This document shows positions 26,134 to 34,934 of a stretch of DNA of 64,000 bases, piece by piece (within the stretch, counting starts at the first letter, position 1; each line of letters starts with the position of its first letter). The notes under the pieces were generated by a model that worked only from the letters and a program-made list of their open reading frames with translations, was not told the DNA's origin and ran no database searches. A program made the translations under genes and the position numbers. The stretch lies in contig JBCCVR010000005.1 in NCBI GenBank assembly GCA_039194995.1, positions 18,514 through 82,513 on the forward strand, read 5' to 3'. Origin of the DNA: CCY15215 sp039194995 (GTDB lineage Bacteria; Cyanobacteriota; Cyanobacteriia; Cyanobacteriales; Spirulinaceae).

Positions 26134-27168
26134 ATGCGCGAGAGAGCGATCGACGGTCTTTGGGCTGCGGGAGTGGGTCTTGGTGTTGGGATTGCCACTT
26201 CTTTGCTGTTTCCCGCTAGAGTAGCCTTGTTATTCGGGTTCAGTGCGGGGGCAACAGTCGGCGCATCGGTTTTGAGAGTTAGAACTTTGGTGGAACGAGA
26301 ACGGGAAAAAACGCAAACTCAACTCGATCGCCTTCTCGAACAACTCGATCCAGACTATAAAACCCTTGAAGATGCCTTCCCTCCTCAGATCGAAACCGGG
26401 AAAAAAAATCATGCAAAATTACCGATCGCGCCAGAAATTGAAATCGAAGAACCGGAATGCGATCGCGCGATCGCATGGTTGAAAGAACGCAATATTGAAG
26501 TGAAGAATTATCATAAGCCTGCCCCAGAAGATCGCGTGTTTAATCATGTTGCCCTGCTCCTCGGTCGCAAATATAATTTAGTCAAATATCTTTATCTGAA
26601 AATCAAACGCAATCATCACGAAAACCAAAGTTTTTCCCTCAATTTATCGTCTCATCCGCCCCAAGAAATCGGGGCGTGTACTCAATTTGGAAAAACGTTA
26701 TTCGAGCGAGCATTTTTAAAGGAATATCGCTACCATCGTAACAATAAAACTATTTATGCCAATACCGTTAAAGAAGGGAGTATTAAGCGCTTCTTTGATG
26801 GGAACTGGTTCGAGCGCTTTATTAAGTTGGAGATTGTTGAAATTTTAGCAGCACAAGAAATTAACTATCAGCTTCTCGTCAATTCACAAATTATCCTCGC
26901 GACGGGAGAAGATTTCGAGTTAGATATGCTCTTTTTGATTGAAGGCGAACCCTTATGGATTGAATGCAAAACGGGAGATTATCAGGCACATATCGAAAAA
27001 TATTCCAAATTTAGAGAAACATTAGGGATTGGTTCAGATCGCGCTCTCCTCGTCATTCTCGATCTGAAGGATGAATTAACAGAAAGTCTAACCAGTTTGT
27101 ACGGGCTTCGCGTTCTCAACCAAAATAATTTATTGTCATTTATTAGCGACTCTCTGACCGACCATTAA
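26134..27168 (+). CDS. Membrane-tethered Card1/DUF1887-like PD-(D/E)XK nuclease
   Basis: 344 residues. Two TM helices form a hairpin at about 7-26 and 28-47 (GVGLGVGIATSLLF; VALLFGFSAGATVGASVL). A coiled and charged linker follows (VEREREKTQTQLDRLLEQ). The C-terminal half matches the nuclease part of Card1/Can2-type DUF1887 proteins: FFDGNWFERFIKLEIVEIL, then ATGEDFELDMLFLIEG with the catalytic Asp near 262, and LWIECKTGDYQ with Glu and Lys near 276-278. In type III CRISPR systems this nuclease is fused to a CARF sensor. Here no CARF domain is seen and a membrane hairpin takes its place. It lies 63 bp after the CIS cluster and 27 bp before the DUF2079 gene, on the same strand. Confidence 0.72.
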   Translation: MRERAIDGLWAAGVGLGVGIATSLLFPARVALLFGFSAGATVGASVLRVRTLVEREREKTQTQLDRLLEQLDPDYKTLEDAFPPQIETGKKNHAKLPIAPEIEIEEPECDRAIAWLKERNIEVKNYHKPAPEDRVFNHVALLLGRKYNLVKYLYLKIKRNHHENQSFSLNLSSHPPQEIGACTQFGKTLFERAFLKEYRYHRNNKTIYANTVKEGSIKRFFDGNWFERFIKLEIVEILAAQEINYQLLVNSQIILATGEDFELDMLFLIEGEPLWIECKTGDYQAHIEKYSKFRETLGIGSDRALLVILDLKDELTESLTSLYGLRVLNQNNLLSFISDSLTDH

Positions 27169-27194
27169 AAAATTGATAACAAATTGCGATACTG

Positions 27195-28595
27195 ATGAAT
27201 CACGAGCGATCGCCAGTCGCCCATTATCCCCGATTAATGAGTGTTGGCAGTACAATTTTATTTTTTTTCCTCGCGACGCTGCGACACGCTTTATTCAAAT
27301 CCAATGCCTACGATCTGGGTTGGTTCGATCAATATGTTTATTTAATCAGTCAGGGTTTGCCCCCCGTCGTCTCTTTTTGGGGCTATCAAGAATTTCACCT
27401 ACTGGCAGATCACGCGGCTATTATTTTTTATCCTGTTGCCCTGCTTTACAAAATTTATCCGACGGTGCATTGGTTGTTTGTAATTCAAGCGATCGCCCTC
27501 GGATGCGGATGTTGGTTGACTTGGCGAGTTTCTTTACAAGCAGGTTTGAGCGATCGCGATGGGGTGATGATGGCAGTCGTGTATCTGCTTTATCCCCTCG
27601 TTTTTAATGTCAATATTTACGGCTTTCACCCGGAAGTTATTGCCATTCCGGGGCTTTTGGGAGCGGTTTGGGCCGCAAGGACGAGAAAATTGGTTTGGTT
27701 TTGCGGCTGTATTGCCCTGATTTTAAGCTGTAAAGCCGTTCTTTCCCTGACTGTGGCTGCAATGGGGTTTTGGTTGTTTTTCTTCGAGAGACGACGCATT
27801 TATGGGGCGATCGCCCTCTTTTCAGGGACGGGTTGGTTCTTAGTCACGACTCAACTGATTATTCCCCAATTTCTTGGCACGGAGCAAGATTCGGTTTCTC
27901 GCTATGGTTATTTAGGGGATTCGGTATTAGAAATTGCCCTCAGTCTCATTCTCAAACCCGATCTGATTTGGGGGCGCATTCTGTCTTTACCAACGTTAGA
28001 ATATTTGGCTTTACTGTTTGTGCCTATTTTTTGGGGCTTGTTTCCTCGTTATTTGGCTCCGTTAATCTCGGCAATGCCAGCATTCATGTTAAATATTCTC
28101 TCAAATCATTTCGGTCAGCGCACCCTCATACAGCATTATGCCGTACCGATTTTTCCGTTTTTGATTTTGGTGCTAATTGCTGCGAGAAGTGGGAAAAAAA
28201 CGTGGATTCGCAGCCGTAAAATTATCTTGGCTTGGAGTCTGTTGGGGTTTCTCTTGTTGGGGAAAGCCTACTTTTTTGGCACCCTTTATTTAGATTCCCT
28301 CGATACATGGCAGGCAAACCGAGAAGCGATCGCTCTGATTCAAACCCGAGAACCCGTCATGGCTCCTTCTCAACTCATTCCCTATTTAACCCATCGTCAA
28401 ATTATTAAAGTTCCCAGACCCGAAACCGAACTTGAAGAGTTAGAAAATTTCAAATATATCTTGCTGGATCGCCGTCATCCGGGCTTTGCGAGTTCTTCTG
28501 AAACGGTTACTCGCTTAATCGATGCCTTGGACGACAATTCTCAATTCGATCGCATTTATCAGCGAGATGAGGTATTTCTCTATCAACGTCACTAG
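27195..28595 (+). CDS. DUF2079 multi-pass membrane protein
   Basis: 466 residues with about 10-11 TM helices. The N-terminal signature (HALFKSNAYDLGWFDQYVYLISQG, LADHAAIIFYPVALLYKIYP) and FGFHPEV-like GFHPEVIAIPGLL fit DUF2079, a family related to glycosyltransferase-type membrane enzymes. The C-terminal soluble tail (YILLDRRHPGFASSSETVTRLIDAL) ends FDRIYQRDEVFLYQRH. The last 40 bp or so of the gene are duplicated 789 bp downstream, beyond the decayed xisHI pair. It lies 27 bp after the Card1-like gene, so the two may be cotranscribed. The substrate is unknown. Confidence 0.85.
   Translation: MNHERSPVAHYPRLMSVGSTILFFFLATLRHALFKSNAYDLGWFDQYVYLISQGLPPVVSFWGYQEFHLLADHAAIIFYPVALLYKIYPTVHWLFVIQAIALGCGCWLTWRVSLQAGLSDRDGVMMAVVYLLYPLVFNVNIYGFHPEVIAIPGLLGAVWAARTRKLVWFCGCIALILSCKAVLSLTVAAMGFWLFFFERRRIYGAIALFSGTGWFLVTTQLIIPQFLGTEQDSVSRYGYLGDSVLEIALSLILKPDLIWGRILSLPTLEYLALLFVPIFWGLFPRYLAPLISAMPAFMLNILSNHFGQRTLIQHYAVPIFPFLILVLIAARSGKKTWIRSRKIILAWSLLGFLLLGKAYFFGTLYLDSLDTWQANREAIALIQTREPVMAPSQLIPYLTHRQIIKVPRPETELEELENFKYILLDRRHPGFASSSETVTRLIDALDDNSQFDRIYQRDEVFLYQRH
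28548..28587 (+). repeat. 3'-end segment of the DUF2079 gene, copy 1 of a direct repeat
   Basis: This 40-bp segment matches 29337-29376 at 38 of 40 positions. Both mismatches are T/C at the third position of Tyr codons. Confidence 0.9.
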
Positions 28596-28644
28596 ATTGC
28601 TATAATTTCAGAGTATCGACTCATATCAAATTATAAGGAGGACA

Positions 28645-28975
28645 ATGCCGGCAAAAGATACTTATCACGATGCCGTTAAAAATGCTTTAACTAAAGATGG
28701 CTGGACGATTACAGCCGATCCGTATTATATTATTTACGGAAAATTAAGATTGGTTGCAGATTTGGGTGCAGAACGTCCCTTTTCTGCACAAAGAGGCAGT
28801 GAGAAAATCGTGGTAGAAGTTAAAAATTTTATTAATACGTCATTTATTTAGCACTTAGTCAGCTTGTTTATAGAGCTAACTTTGATGAAACTATCCAAAT
28901 TATTATTGAAGAAAACCAACTTAAATTAATTATTGTAGATACAGATAAGAGAGGTTGTTACAAAATGGATAAATT
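28645..28975 (+). pseudogene. xisH: Decayed xisH (fdxN element excision controlling factor family)
   Basis: The ATG at 28645 begins MPAKDTYHDAVKNALTKDGWTI, a typical XisH start, and continues through DLGAE...EKIVVEVKNF, the PD-(D/E)XK-like core. It ends at a TAG after 68 codons (28849-28851). XisH homologues in this window are 137-138 residues. Parts of the missing C-terminus persist in another frame after the stop (an ALSQLVYR-like then IIEENQLKLIIV stretch up to about 28960), and about 20 residues of the usual middle are absent. A deletion with frameshift therefore broke the gene. It still overlaps the xisI relic in the usual way. Confidence 0.85.
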
Positions 28976-29306
28976 AGAAAGTTATCGTTCGTCGATCAAA
29001 AAAATTCTCACAGAGTACCATTAGCTTTTCTCTTCAGGATCTCCCGATCGCGTAGAAATGCTTTTAGCTTTTGATGATGAAAGAAATCAATATTTATGGT
29101 TTCAAGTGGGTTGGACTTCTGAAGAAAGAATAAAAGGAAATTCCGTTCATATTCGGCTCAAAAATGAGAAAATCTATATTGAGGAAGATTGGACAGAAGA
29201 AGGGATGGCCACTGAATTATTGAAGGAAGGTATCCCTAAAGAAGATATTGTTTTAGCCTTTCACGATCCAGAAACTCGTAAATTAACCGATTTTGCCGTA
29301 GCTTAA
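28965..29306 (+). pseudogene. xisI: xisI with one in-frame nonsense codon
   Basis: From the ATG at 28965 the frame reads MDKLESYRSSIKKILTEYH, then TAG at 29022-29024, then LFSSGSPDRVEMLLAFDDERNQYLWFQVGW and the rest of a full 113-residue XisI. It ends LTDFAVA, as in the intact copies (EFAIG, NYGVA). Apart from the TAG the gene is intact, so decay is recent, or the downstream ATG at 29058 yields a truncated protein. It follows the broken xisH. Confidence 0.85.
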
Positions 29307-29336
29307 AAAAGTAATTACAGAATCTCAATGAATTGC

Positions 29337-29376
29337 GATCGCATTTACCAGCGAGATGAGGTATTTCTCTACCAAC
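29337..29376 (+). repeat. Copy 2 of the DUF2079 3'-end repeat
   Basis: This copy can be read as DRIYQRDEVFLYQQN followed by TAA, an alternative end of the DUF2079 protein. The decayed xisHI module lies exactly between the two copies. Confidence 0.9.
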
Positions 29377-29533
29377 AGAATTAACGCTATTTTTCTTTCT
29401 TGCGGCTTTTTAGGTGACAGATCGAATTGAAGGAGAATCCGAGAATACTCGTCTTTCTCCTTCAGAATTTGTGAATTGCATCGATCTAACTCCATCAGGT
29501 TAACTGAGAGGAATCTCTCAAAGTAATGGAAGT

Positions 29534-30457
29534 TTAAGCAGCTTTACGACGCAATTTGACTCCACCCAAAGCAACAGCAGCTAAAGCCATGGTCAAACCG
29601 GGTTCGGGGATATCTACGGGGACTTCTTCTACGGGTTGAGAGTCGAGGTACTCAAAGTAAGCAATCGCGCCACTGACTCGGTTATACTCGACCGTAACAT
29701 TTTTCACGCCGTCGAAAGTCCCATCATCATTTTTGAAGGAATATTCCCGCAAAGAATTATCGCCTTCTAAGGCATTGTCATCCCAATCGACAGAGAGAAG
29801 CGTTTCTTCGATATAGTCAACATAGTTACTATCATCGATGATGAAGGGGTTGCGAGTAGGATCTACATACTCAAAGGTGAAAGATAATTTTTTGTTGCGG
29901 ATGATGGCTTCATCGAGATCCACAAAACCGAACTTATCGAAGGTTACGCCTTCTTCAAAGAAGATATTGTCACCATCTGCTTCCGTGTTGAAGTTAAGGA
30001 AAACTTCGCCACCCTTCAGATCGTCATCGGGATCGCTGTAATCGCTGTTTTCTTGAATGATTAAGACATTTCCCTGTAGGGGTGTATCGTAATCGTAGTT
30101 CCCATATCTTCCCGTTCCCGTTGCCAAATCTTCATCTTGTCCGGTGCAAATATTGGTAAAGCCATCCAAGGAAATGGAATCCTTGTTATTTTTCCGTCTA
30201 CTGATACATTCCGTATCGTAGAGAACGAGACCGTAATCGGTGCTTCTGTTATTGTCAACGCCAAAGGTAACGCCGTAATCTTTTAAGTACTGGTCGGTGA
30301 TTATCGTGCCATCTCCTGCCGTTCCCGCTAGTGCCTCGTCGAAGTTGATGGTAAAGGCTCTTGCGGATCCTGCCGATAATGCACCCACGCCGATCGCAGT
30401 GGTTGCCGCCGCGAGGAAGGAATATTTTGTGATTTTTGATACTACTTTAGGAAGCAT
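29534..30457 (-). CDS. PEP-CTERM-type exported protein
   Basis: 307 residues. A signal peptide (MLPKVVSKITKYSFLAAATTAIGVGALSAGSARA) is followed by FTINFDEALAG. The mature part is acidic and beta-rich (many Asp, DNN and DDD stretches), typical of surface proteins. The C-terminus has PEPGLTMALAAVALGGVKLRRKAA: a PEP motif, hydrophobic helix and basic end, the sorting signal cleaved by exosortases. It is likely exported to the outer surface or extracellular matrix. The gene stands alone, with about 300 bp of AT-rich DNA upstream. No exosortase gene is in this window. Confidence 0.9.
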   Translation of the reverse strand: MLPKVVSKITKYSFLAAATTAIGVGALSAGSARAFTINFDEALAGTAGDGTIITDQYLKDYGVTFGVDNNRSTDYGLVLYDTECISRRKNNKDSISLDGFTNICTGQDEDLATGTGRYGNYDYDTPLQGNVLIIQENSDYSDPDDDLKGGEVFLNFNTEADGDNIFFEEGVTFDKFGFVDLDEAIIRNKKLSFTFEYVDPTRNPFIIDDSNYVDYIEETLLSVDWDDNALEGDNSLREYSFKNDDGTFDGVKNVTVEYNRVSGAIAYFEYLDSQPVEEVPVDIPEPGLTMALAAVALGGVKLRRKAA

Positions 30458-30762
30458 TTGTAGCAGATCTCCGTTTCAAGTGAAATTTAGTGTAATTGCA
30501 ATGTTTAGATGTACGCGCCCCGATCTCTATTAAGTAGAGCCGCCGAATGGCTTTATCTTTGTCTACAACCATTGTCTATAATTTTCTGGCTGTGTCTAGA
30601 GGACGACTGTAATCTTTACGGAATCTTGATCCAACTAAAGGCAATTGTAAAGTTTCAGTGTAAAGACCAGCGATCGCGATCGCATTGTTCGTAGATTTGT
30701 CTATTCCTATCTTACATATTTTTTTCTTTTCTGGTCAAAAAATATGTTCTGAGGTTGCATTA
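30458..30762. other. AT-rich intergenic region upstream of the PEP-CTERM gene
   Basis: It holds the promoter side of the leftward PEP-CTERM gene and the 3' side of the leftward phospholipase-like gene. AT-rich with a T-run at 30719-30732 and one GCGATCGC-like site near 30671. No gene, hairpin terminator or clear promoter boxes seen. Confidence 0.4.
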
Positions 30763-32163
30763 CTACAAACAGCTTTGCGCTTGCTCGGTAATTTTTTTCT
30801 GCAATTGGGTAGATACGCCTAAAGACGAGTTATTGTAGAGACGAGTAAATTCACGCTGATAATGGGCGGCAACCACGGGATTTTCAACAATCAAGAGGGT
30901 TTCATCATTATTATTGTTTGCGGCTGCCGACCAGTTATGAGAACCCGTAATGACGATTTTGCGATCGATAATACCAACCTTGTGATGTAAAACATCTCCG
31001 AGAGGTAGATGGGAAATGCCAACAGTAGAGATAGGATTTTGCCAAGGACGGTTGTTTGCTTCTTCCTGACAATCCCGACGCAGCACGACTCCCAGCATAT
31101 CCAAGGCTTCACTATACTCGCGAAAGGCAAAACTCGAATCGATGAGTGCTTTCACTTCGATTCCTCTTTGATGCCGACTGGCAATCGTATCAGCCAATCT
31201 CTGCTCGGAGAATACAAATAAAGCTAAATTTATATCGGTCTCGGCTCGATTTAAAGTTCGACTAATTAAACCATTACTACTTTCCTGCCAATCTCGAGTC
31301 GTAGAAACTGGAGAAAATTGAACGGTAATTACAGATTCGCCAATTTGCAGTTTTTGAGGCGAGCGATAAGGTTTATTCAGGCCAAATTTGCTATCTGTTT
31401 TTCCACCGACTCCATCCCCCCACATCACATTAAACTCTTCTAGAAACAAATCTGCGAGAAATGTATCGTTGATTTTTAGTATATTATTGGCATTTCCTCG
31501 ACTTTCGGCGGTTGTCAAATCTCCTAAAATGCCACTTGTTGTAAAATTAGCCGATCCCGTCACCACTGTAAATCCATCGACCACCATAAACTTATGGTGC
31601 ATCAACCCCGATCCTTTCGAGCCGTCGGCAGTATCGTCAAGAATGGGAATGCTTGCATTGTCAAGAATTTTCAAAGCATCGCCCCGATCGCTTTCCTCTG
31701 GGGAGACAATCTTATTGCGATCGCGATCGGCTAAAGCTACAAACTCTTCATAGCGGTTGCGCTGGCGATCGCTCAATTGGCTAATTTCAGTTGGACTATA
31801 TTCACTCCACGGACGACTATAGTTATTTTCCAAAATGACCCGGACTTTTACCCCCGATCTATGCTTTTCAGCTAGAGCAAGGGCGATCGCGGGCAAGCGA
31901 AACTCCTGTACGGCGATATCAATCGTCGATTTTGCCCCATTAATAGCATCGATGATAACTTGTTCGAGGTCGTCTCCGGGTCGCGTAATATTACGGTAGC
32001 GATCGGTATAGTCTGCACCCCTAGCTTGATTTTGATTCATATAAACTTCCACAAAAGCATCTTGGGGAAGGGGATCAGGGCGTTTTGTTCCAGAGCGAGA
32101 TCGCTCCTGACAGCCGCAGAGTAATACCAGCAAAACCCCAAGCAGACACCCATACAACCGCAT
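30763..32163 (-). CDS. Phospholipase D-like domain lipoprotein
   Basis: 466 residues. A lipoprotein signal peptide (MRLYGCLLGVLLVLLCGC, lipobox L-C-G-C) places it on the outer face of the membrane. There are two PLD half-sites: HHKFMVVDGFTVVTGSANFT near residue 200 and HHKVGIIDRKIVITGSHNWS near residue 400, each with H-K-D and the GSxN motif. An EF-hand-like loop (ALADRDRNKIVSPEESDRG) precedes the first site and may bind calcium. The family hydrolyses phosphodiester bonds in phospholipids or nucleic acids. Export and lipid anchoring suggest lipid or extracellular DNA as substrate. The start is ATG 32163. It diverges from trmB. Confidence 0.9.
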   Translation of the reverse strand: MRLYGCLLGVLLVLLCGCQERSRSGTKRPDPLPQDAFVEVYMNQNQARGADYTDRYRNITRPGDDLEQVIIDAINGAKSTIDIAVQEFRLPAIALALAEKHRSGVKVRVILENNYSRPWSEYSPTEISQLSDRQRNRYEEFVALADRDRNKIVSPEESDRGDALKILDNASIPILDDTADGSKGSGLMHHKFMVVDGFTVVTGSANFTTSGILGDLTTAESRGNANNILKINDTFLADLFLEEFNVMWGDGVGGKTDSKFGLNKPYRSPQKLQIGESVITVQFSPVSTTRDWQESSNGLISRTLNRAETDINLALFVFSEQRLADTIASRHQRGIEVKALIDSSFAFREYSEALDMLGVVLRRDCQEEANNRPWQNPISTVGISHLPLGDVLHHKVGIIDRKIVITGSHNWSAAANNNNDETLLIVENPVVAAHYQREFTRLYNNSSLGVSTQLQKKITEQAQSCL

Positions 32164-32239
32164 AAAAAGCTATTTTATAAAGATATTCGGTAGTATACTC
32201 CACAACTCAATCGAAGAGATTTCCCAAAGTGGAGAACCC

Positions 32240-32260
32240 GATAACTGATAACTGATAACT
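32240..32260 (+). repeat. Heptamer array (GATAACT)3 ending at the trmB start codon
   Basis: Three exact GATAACT copies, then GAA and the ATG at 32264, the same junction as at 15904 and 56426. Confidence 0.95.
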
Positions 32261-32263
32261 GAA

Positions 32264-32902
32264 ATGACCCGAGTTCGAGTTCGCCAACACGTCAACCCAC
32301 TGAGCGATAAATATCAAATTCCCCTCGTTCCCCCCGACTGGACGCAGATTTATGCCCATGTTCAACAGTCGTTACATTTAGATATTGGTTGCGCTCGGGG
32401 GCGATTTATCTTAGAAATGGCGCAATTGCAGCCCGATCGCAATTTTCTCGGTTTAGAAATTCGCGAACCCCTCGTCACGGAAGCCAATCGCAAGCGGGAT
32501 GAATTAGAACTCGATAATTTACACTATCTCTTTTGTAATGCCAATAATTCTCTATCGGTTTTACTCGCATCTTTACCCGATCGCATTCTCGATTGTGTCA
32601 GCATCCAATTTCCCGATCCGTGGTTTAAGAAACGCCACGCCAAACGCAGGGTCGTGCAACCGGACTTAGTAGAGGAACTCGGGCGATCGCTGCCTGAAGG
32701 CGCAAAGTTATTTTTGCAATCTGACGTAGAAGCGATCGCCAAAGAAATGCACGAACAATTTTACCAGCATCCTCAATTTGCCCGACAGCATTCAGAGCAA
32801 TGGCTATTAAAAAATCCCTTTCCCGTTACGACGGAAAGGGAAAAGGCTACGTTTGCCAAAGGCGAACCCGTTTATCGATGCCTGTTTTCAGTCACTTGTT
32901 AG
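32264..32902 (+). CDS. trmB: tRNA (guanine-N7)-methyltransferase
   Basis: 212 residues, full length for TrmB, which makes m7G46 in tRNA using S-adenosylmethionine. SAM motif I is LDIGCARGRFILEMA near residue 45, followed by NFLGLEIREPLV. The diagnostic PDPWFKKRHAKRRVVQPDL lies near residue 115, and the C-terminus has TEREKATFAKGEPVYRCLF. The start is ATG 32264, chosen because the sequence MTRVRVRQHVNPL fits the family; it abuts the heptamer array directly. It converges with rpsF, with only 4 bp between the two stops. Very secure. Confidence 0.96.
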   Translation: MTRVRVRQHVNPLSDKYQIPLVPPDWTQIYAHVQQSLHLDIGCARGRFILEMAQLQPDRNFLGLEIREPLVTEANRKRDELELDNLHYLFCNANNSLSVLLASLPDRILDCVSIQFPDPWFKKRHAKRRVVQPDLVEELGRSLPEGAKLFLQSDVEAIAKEMHEQFYQHPQFARQHSEQWLLKNPFPVTTEREKATFAKGEPVYRCLFSVTC

Positions 32903-32906
32903 AGGT

Positions 32907-33248
32907 TTATGCCTCTGCGGCGACGGGTTCGGGGGCTTCTTCTTTCACTTTTTCTTTGCGATCGCTGAGTTTGAGGGTTAAATAACGGATGACTTCCTCA
33001 CTAAAGCGCATCGAACGTTCTACCGGAGCGACTTGTTCTCCTTCAGATTGATAGGTAACAAGAACATAAATCCCGTCTTGAAACTTCTGGATCGGATAAG
33101 CCAATCGCCGCTTACCGAGAATTTGTACGGAGATATCCGTCGATCCGTAATCTCCTAGCATTTGCTTGTACTTATCAATCGTTTCTCGGGTGCGATCCTC
33201 CGCCAAATCGGGGCGAAGAATAAACATCATTTCATAGCCACGGCTCAT
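32907..33248 (-). CDS. rpsF: 30S ribosomal protein S6
   Basis: 113 residues: RGYEMMFILRPDLAED, KRRLAYPIQKFQDGIYVLVTYQSEG and MRFSEEVIRYLTLKL are the S6 core. The C-terminus is an acidic/alanine tail (KEKVKEEAPEPVAAEA), as in other cyanobacteria. It binds 16S rRNA with S18. Its start ATG at 33248 has a textbook AAGGAGAA Shine-Dalgarno at 33256-33263. It stands apart from rpsR/ssb/rplI, which is usual in cyanobacteria. The promoter should lie in 33270-33450. Confidence 0.97.
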   Translation of the reverse strand: MSRGYEMMFILRPDLAEDRTRETIDKYKQMLGDYGSTDISVQILGKRRLAYPIQKFQDGIYVLVTYQSEGEQVAPVERSMRFSEEVIRYLTLKLSDRKEKVKEEAPEPVAAEA

Positions 33249-33255
33249 TTTTGAT

Positions 33256-33263
33256 TTCTCCTT
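33256..33263 (-). promoter_or_regulatory. Strong Shine-Dalgarno of rpsF
   Basis: AAGGAGAA on the minus strand, 7 nt before the rpsF ATG. It is one of few canonical ribosome sites in the window. Confidence 0.85.
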
Positions 33264-33482
33264 GTGGACGATATGGCTTCTTTGTGTTGGTCAAGTGCGA
33301 TCGCGCGAAGATCTTTAAAGTTGACGCAACAAGAAAGAAGCAAGGATTTACAATTTTACTACGATCTGGGTTAATCTGGGTTATTCGGTCGGGGTTCGCG
33401 TTCTCCCCAACAGGCAAACCGTTTACAATCGCGATGTTCCGCGATCGCACTAATTTATTGTTTTTCCGGTACTTCTGAGATT

Positions 33483-34274
33483 ATGGCGCAACGTTACGTC
33501 CGAGTCAAAAATTCCCAAGGACAGACCTTTTACGGGCTGCTAGACCCCGATCGCAGCATCCGCGTTCTCGATGCTCCGCCTTGGTTGGGGGGACAGCCGA
33601 CGGACTTAATGCTAGGAGGGGAAGACTATACCTTACTAGCTCCTTGCGCGCCTTCTAAAATCGTCGCCGTTGGGAAAAACTATTCCGCGCATGCAGAGGA
33701 AATGGGGACTCCCGTGCCTTCAGAACCCCTCCTGTTTTTAAAACCCCCCACTACTGTTATCCCTCACAATCAACCCATTATTTACCCCTCTCAATCCCAA
33801 CGGGTTGAATATGAAGGGGAATTAGCTTTGGTCATTGGCGATCGCTTGCGTTCTCTCTCGGCAAAAGAGGCTGAGAGTAAAATTTGGGGCTATACGATCG
33901 CCAATGATGTCACGGCACGAGATTTACAGCGTAAAGACGGACAATGGACGAGAGGGAAAGGATTTGATAGTTTCTGTCCTTTGGGTCCGTGGATCGTGCG
34001 AGAATTGAGCGCAGAGGCTTCTCTACAAACCTTTATCAACGAGGAGAGCGAACCCCGTCAATCCGCTTCAACCGAACAAATGGTTTTTTCTCCGGCTGTT
34101 TTGGTATCTTATATTTCCCAAATTATGACCTTGTTACCCGGAGATGTAATCCTCACGGGAACGCCTCGCGGAGTCGGACAAATCAAGGAAGGCGATCGCA
34201 TCCGCATTAAAATTGAAGGAATTGGTTCTCTTGAAAATCCCGTTCGCTTGGAAGATCGAGAGAGGAAAGAATGA
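33483..34274 (+). CDS. Fumarylacetoacetate hydrolase-family protein
   Basis: 263 residues. The FAH fold core is clear: APCAPSKIVAVGKNYSAHAEEMG, LFLKPPTTVI, VEYEGELALVIG (metal-binding Glu pair), GYTIANDVTARDLQRKDGQW (metal Asp) and LLPGDVILTGTPRGVG. Members hydrolyse or decarboxylate C-C bonds in 2-oxo acids (oxaloacetate decarboxylase, acylpyruvate hydrolase). The exact substrate cannot be set from sequence. Its stop at 34274 lies directly against the stop of the convergent Tic20-like gene at 34275. ATG start at 33483. Confidence 0.92.
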   Translation: MAQRYVRVKNSQGQTFYGLLDPDRSIRVLDAPPWLGGQPTDLMLGGEDYTLLAPCAPSKIVAVGKNYSAHAEEMGTPVPSEPLLFLKPPTTVIPHNQPIIYPSQSQRVEYEGELALVIGDRLRSLSAKEAESKIWGYTIANDVTARDLQRKDGQWTRGKGFDSFCPLGPWIVRELSAEASLQTFINEESEPRQSASTEQMVFSPAVLVSYISQIMTLLPGDVILTGTPRGVGQIKEGDRIRIKIEGIGSLENPVRLEDRERKE

Positions 34275-34802
34275 TTAGCGAACTTGATTGTAAGCAGCTT
34301 CCGATATAACGGGAACTTCAGGGTACAAACCGCGAAAACATTGGACGATCGCGAAACCCGATACGCCCATCGCACCGAGAAAAATTACAGTTGATAAAAT
34401 ATCCCCAAAGGAGAATGCTGCTCCCCCACTTCCTCTTCCTACAAGAGGATCGAGTAGCTGTTGGGAAAGCCCCAAGACAGACAGAGCCAAACGACACAGG
34501 TAAGCGAAAATAGAAATTAAGAGGGCTTGAATGGCATTAAAACGCAAAAAATGGGGAAGTTTGGGATTTTGAACGACGAGAATATAAAGTGCTAGAAAAA
34601 CACCAAATTCAACAATGGCAATGCCTCCAATTGAAAGGAAATAAATGGGCATTATCAGAAATAAAGGCGTAAATAAGAGGGCAAGGGGAGGCACGAGAGC
34701 AAAGACTAAACCCCCAAAACGCAAGGATTCTAGAATGGGAATCAAATAAGTTAAAGCTGCCAGAATTTTATCTTGTGTTGTTGTCGAGCCGCGCCAAGTC
34801 AT
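34275..34802 (-). CDS. Tic20-family membrane protein
   Basis: 175 residues from the ATG at 34802 (MTWRGSTTTQDKILAALTYLIPILE, the family-typical start); an in-frame start at 34841 would add 13 residues. Four hydrophobic helices are visible, with the conserved HFLRFNAIQALLISI between helices 2 and 3 and a C-terminal helix followed by GLYPEVPVISEAAYNQVR. It is related to the chloroplast import channel subunit Tic20. The role in cyanobacteria is unresolved. It follows the two ABC permease genes on the same strand after a 132-bp gap, so cotranscription is possible but unproven. Confidence 0.88.
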   Translation of the reverse strand: MTWRGSTTTQDKILAALTYLIPILESLRFGGLVFALVPPLALLFTPLFLIMPIYFLSIGGIAIVEFGVFLALYILVVQNPKLPHFLRFNAIQALLISIFAYLCRLALSVLGLSQQLLDPLVGRGSGGAAFSFGDILSTVIFLGAMGVSGFAIVQCFRGLYPEVPVISEAAYNQVR

Positions 34803-34934
34803 AATTAAGATGTTGTTGTGAAAGGGTATGGAAAGGGTCAAAGCGATCGCCGATTGTTCAATTATTGTAGCTTTTTTAGGGAATTCCCGCAGAGACGAAC
34901 GGATCGCCCTTGAAAATTGCGATCGCTTCCGAAA

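Noticed and set aside
26134..28595. Treating the Card1-like nuclease and DUF2079 genes as part of a type III CRISPR ancillary locus.
   Set aside because: No cas genes or repeat arrays are within the window and the CARF domain is not visible.
28645..29306. The TAG in xisI and the break in xisH as sequencing errors.
   Set aside because: The xisH copy lacks about 20 codons besides the frame change, which a single error cannot explain. The xisI TAG alone could be an error, but decay of both is simpler.
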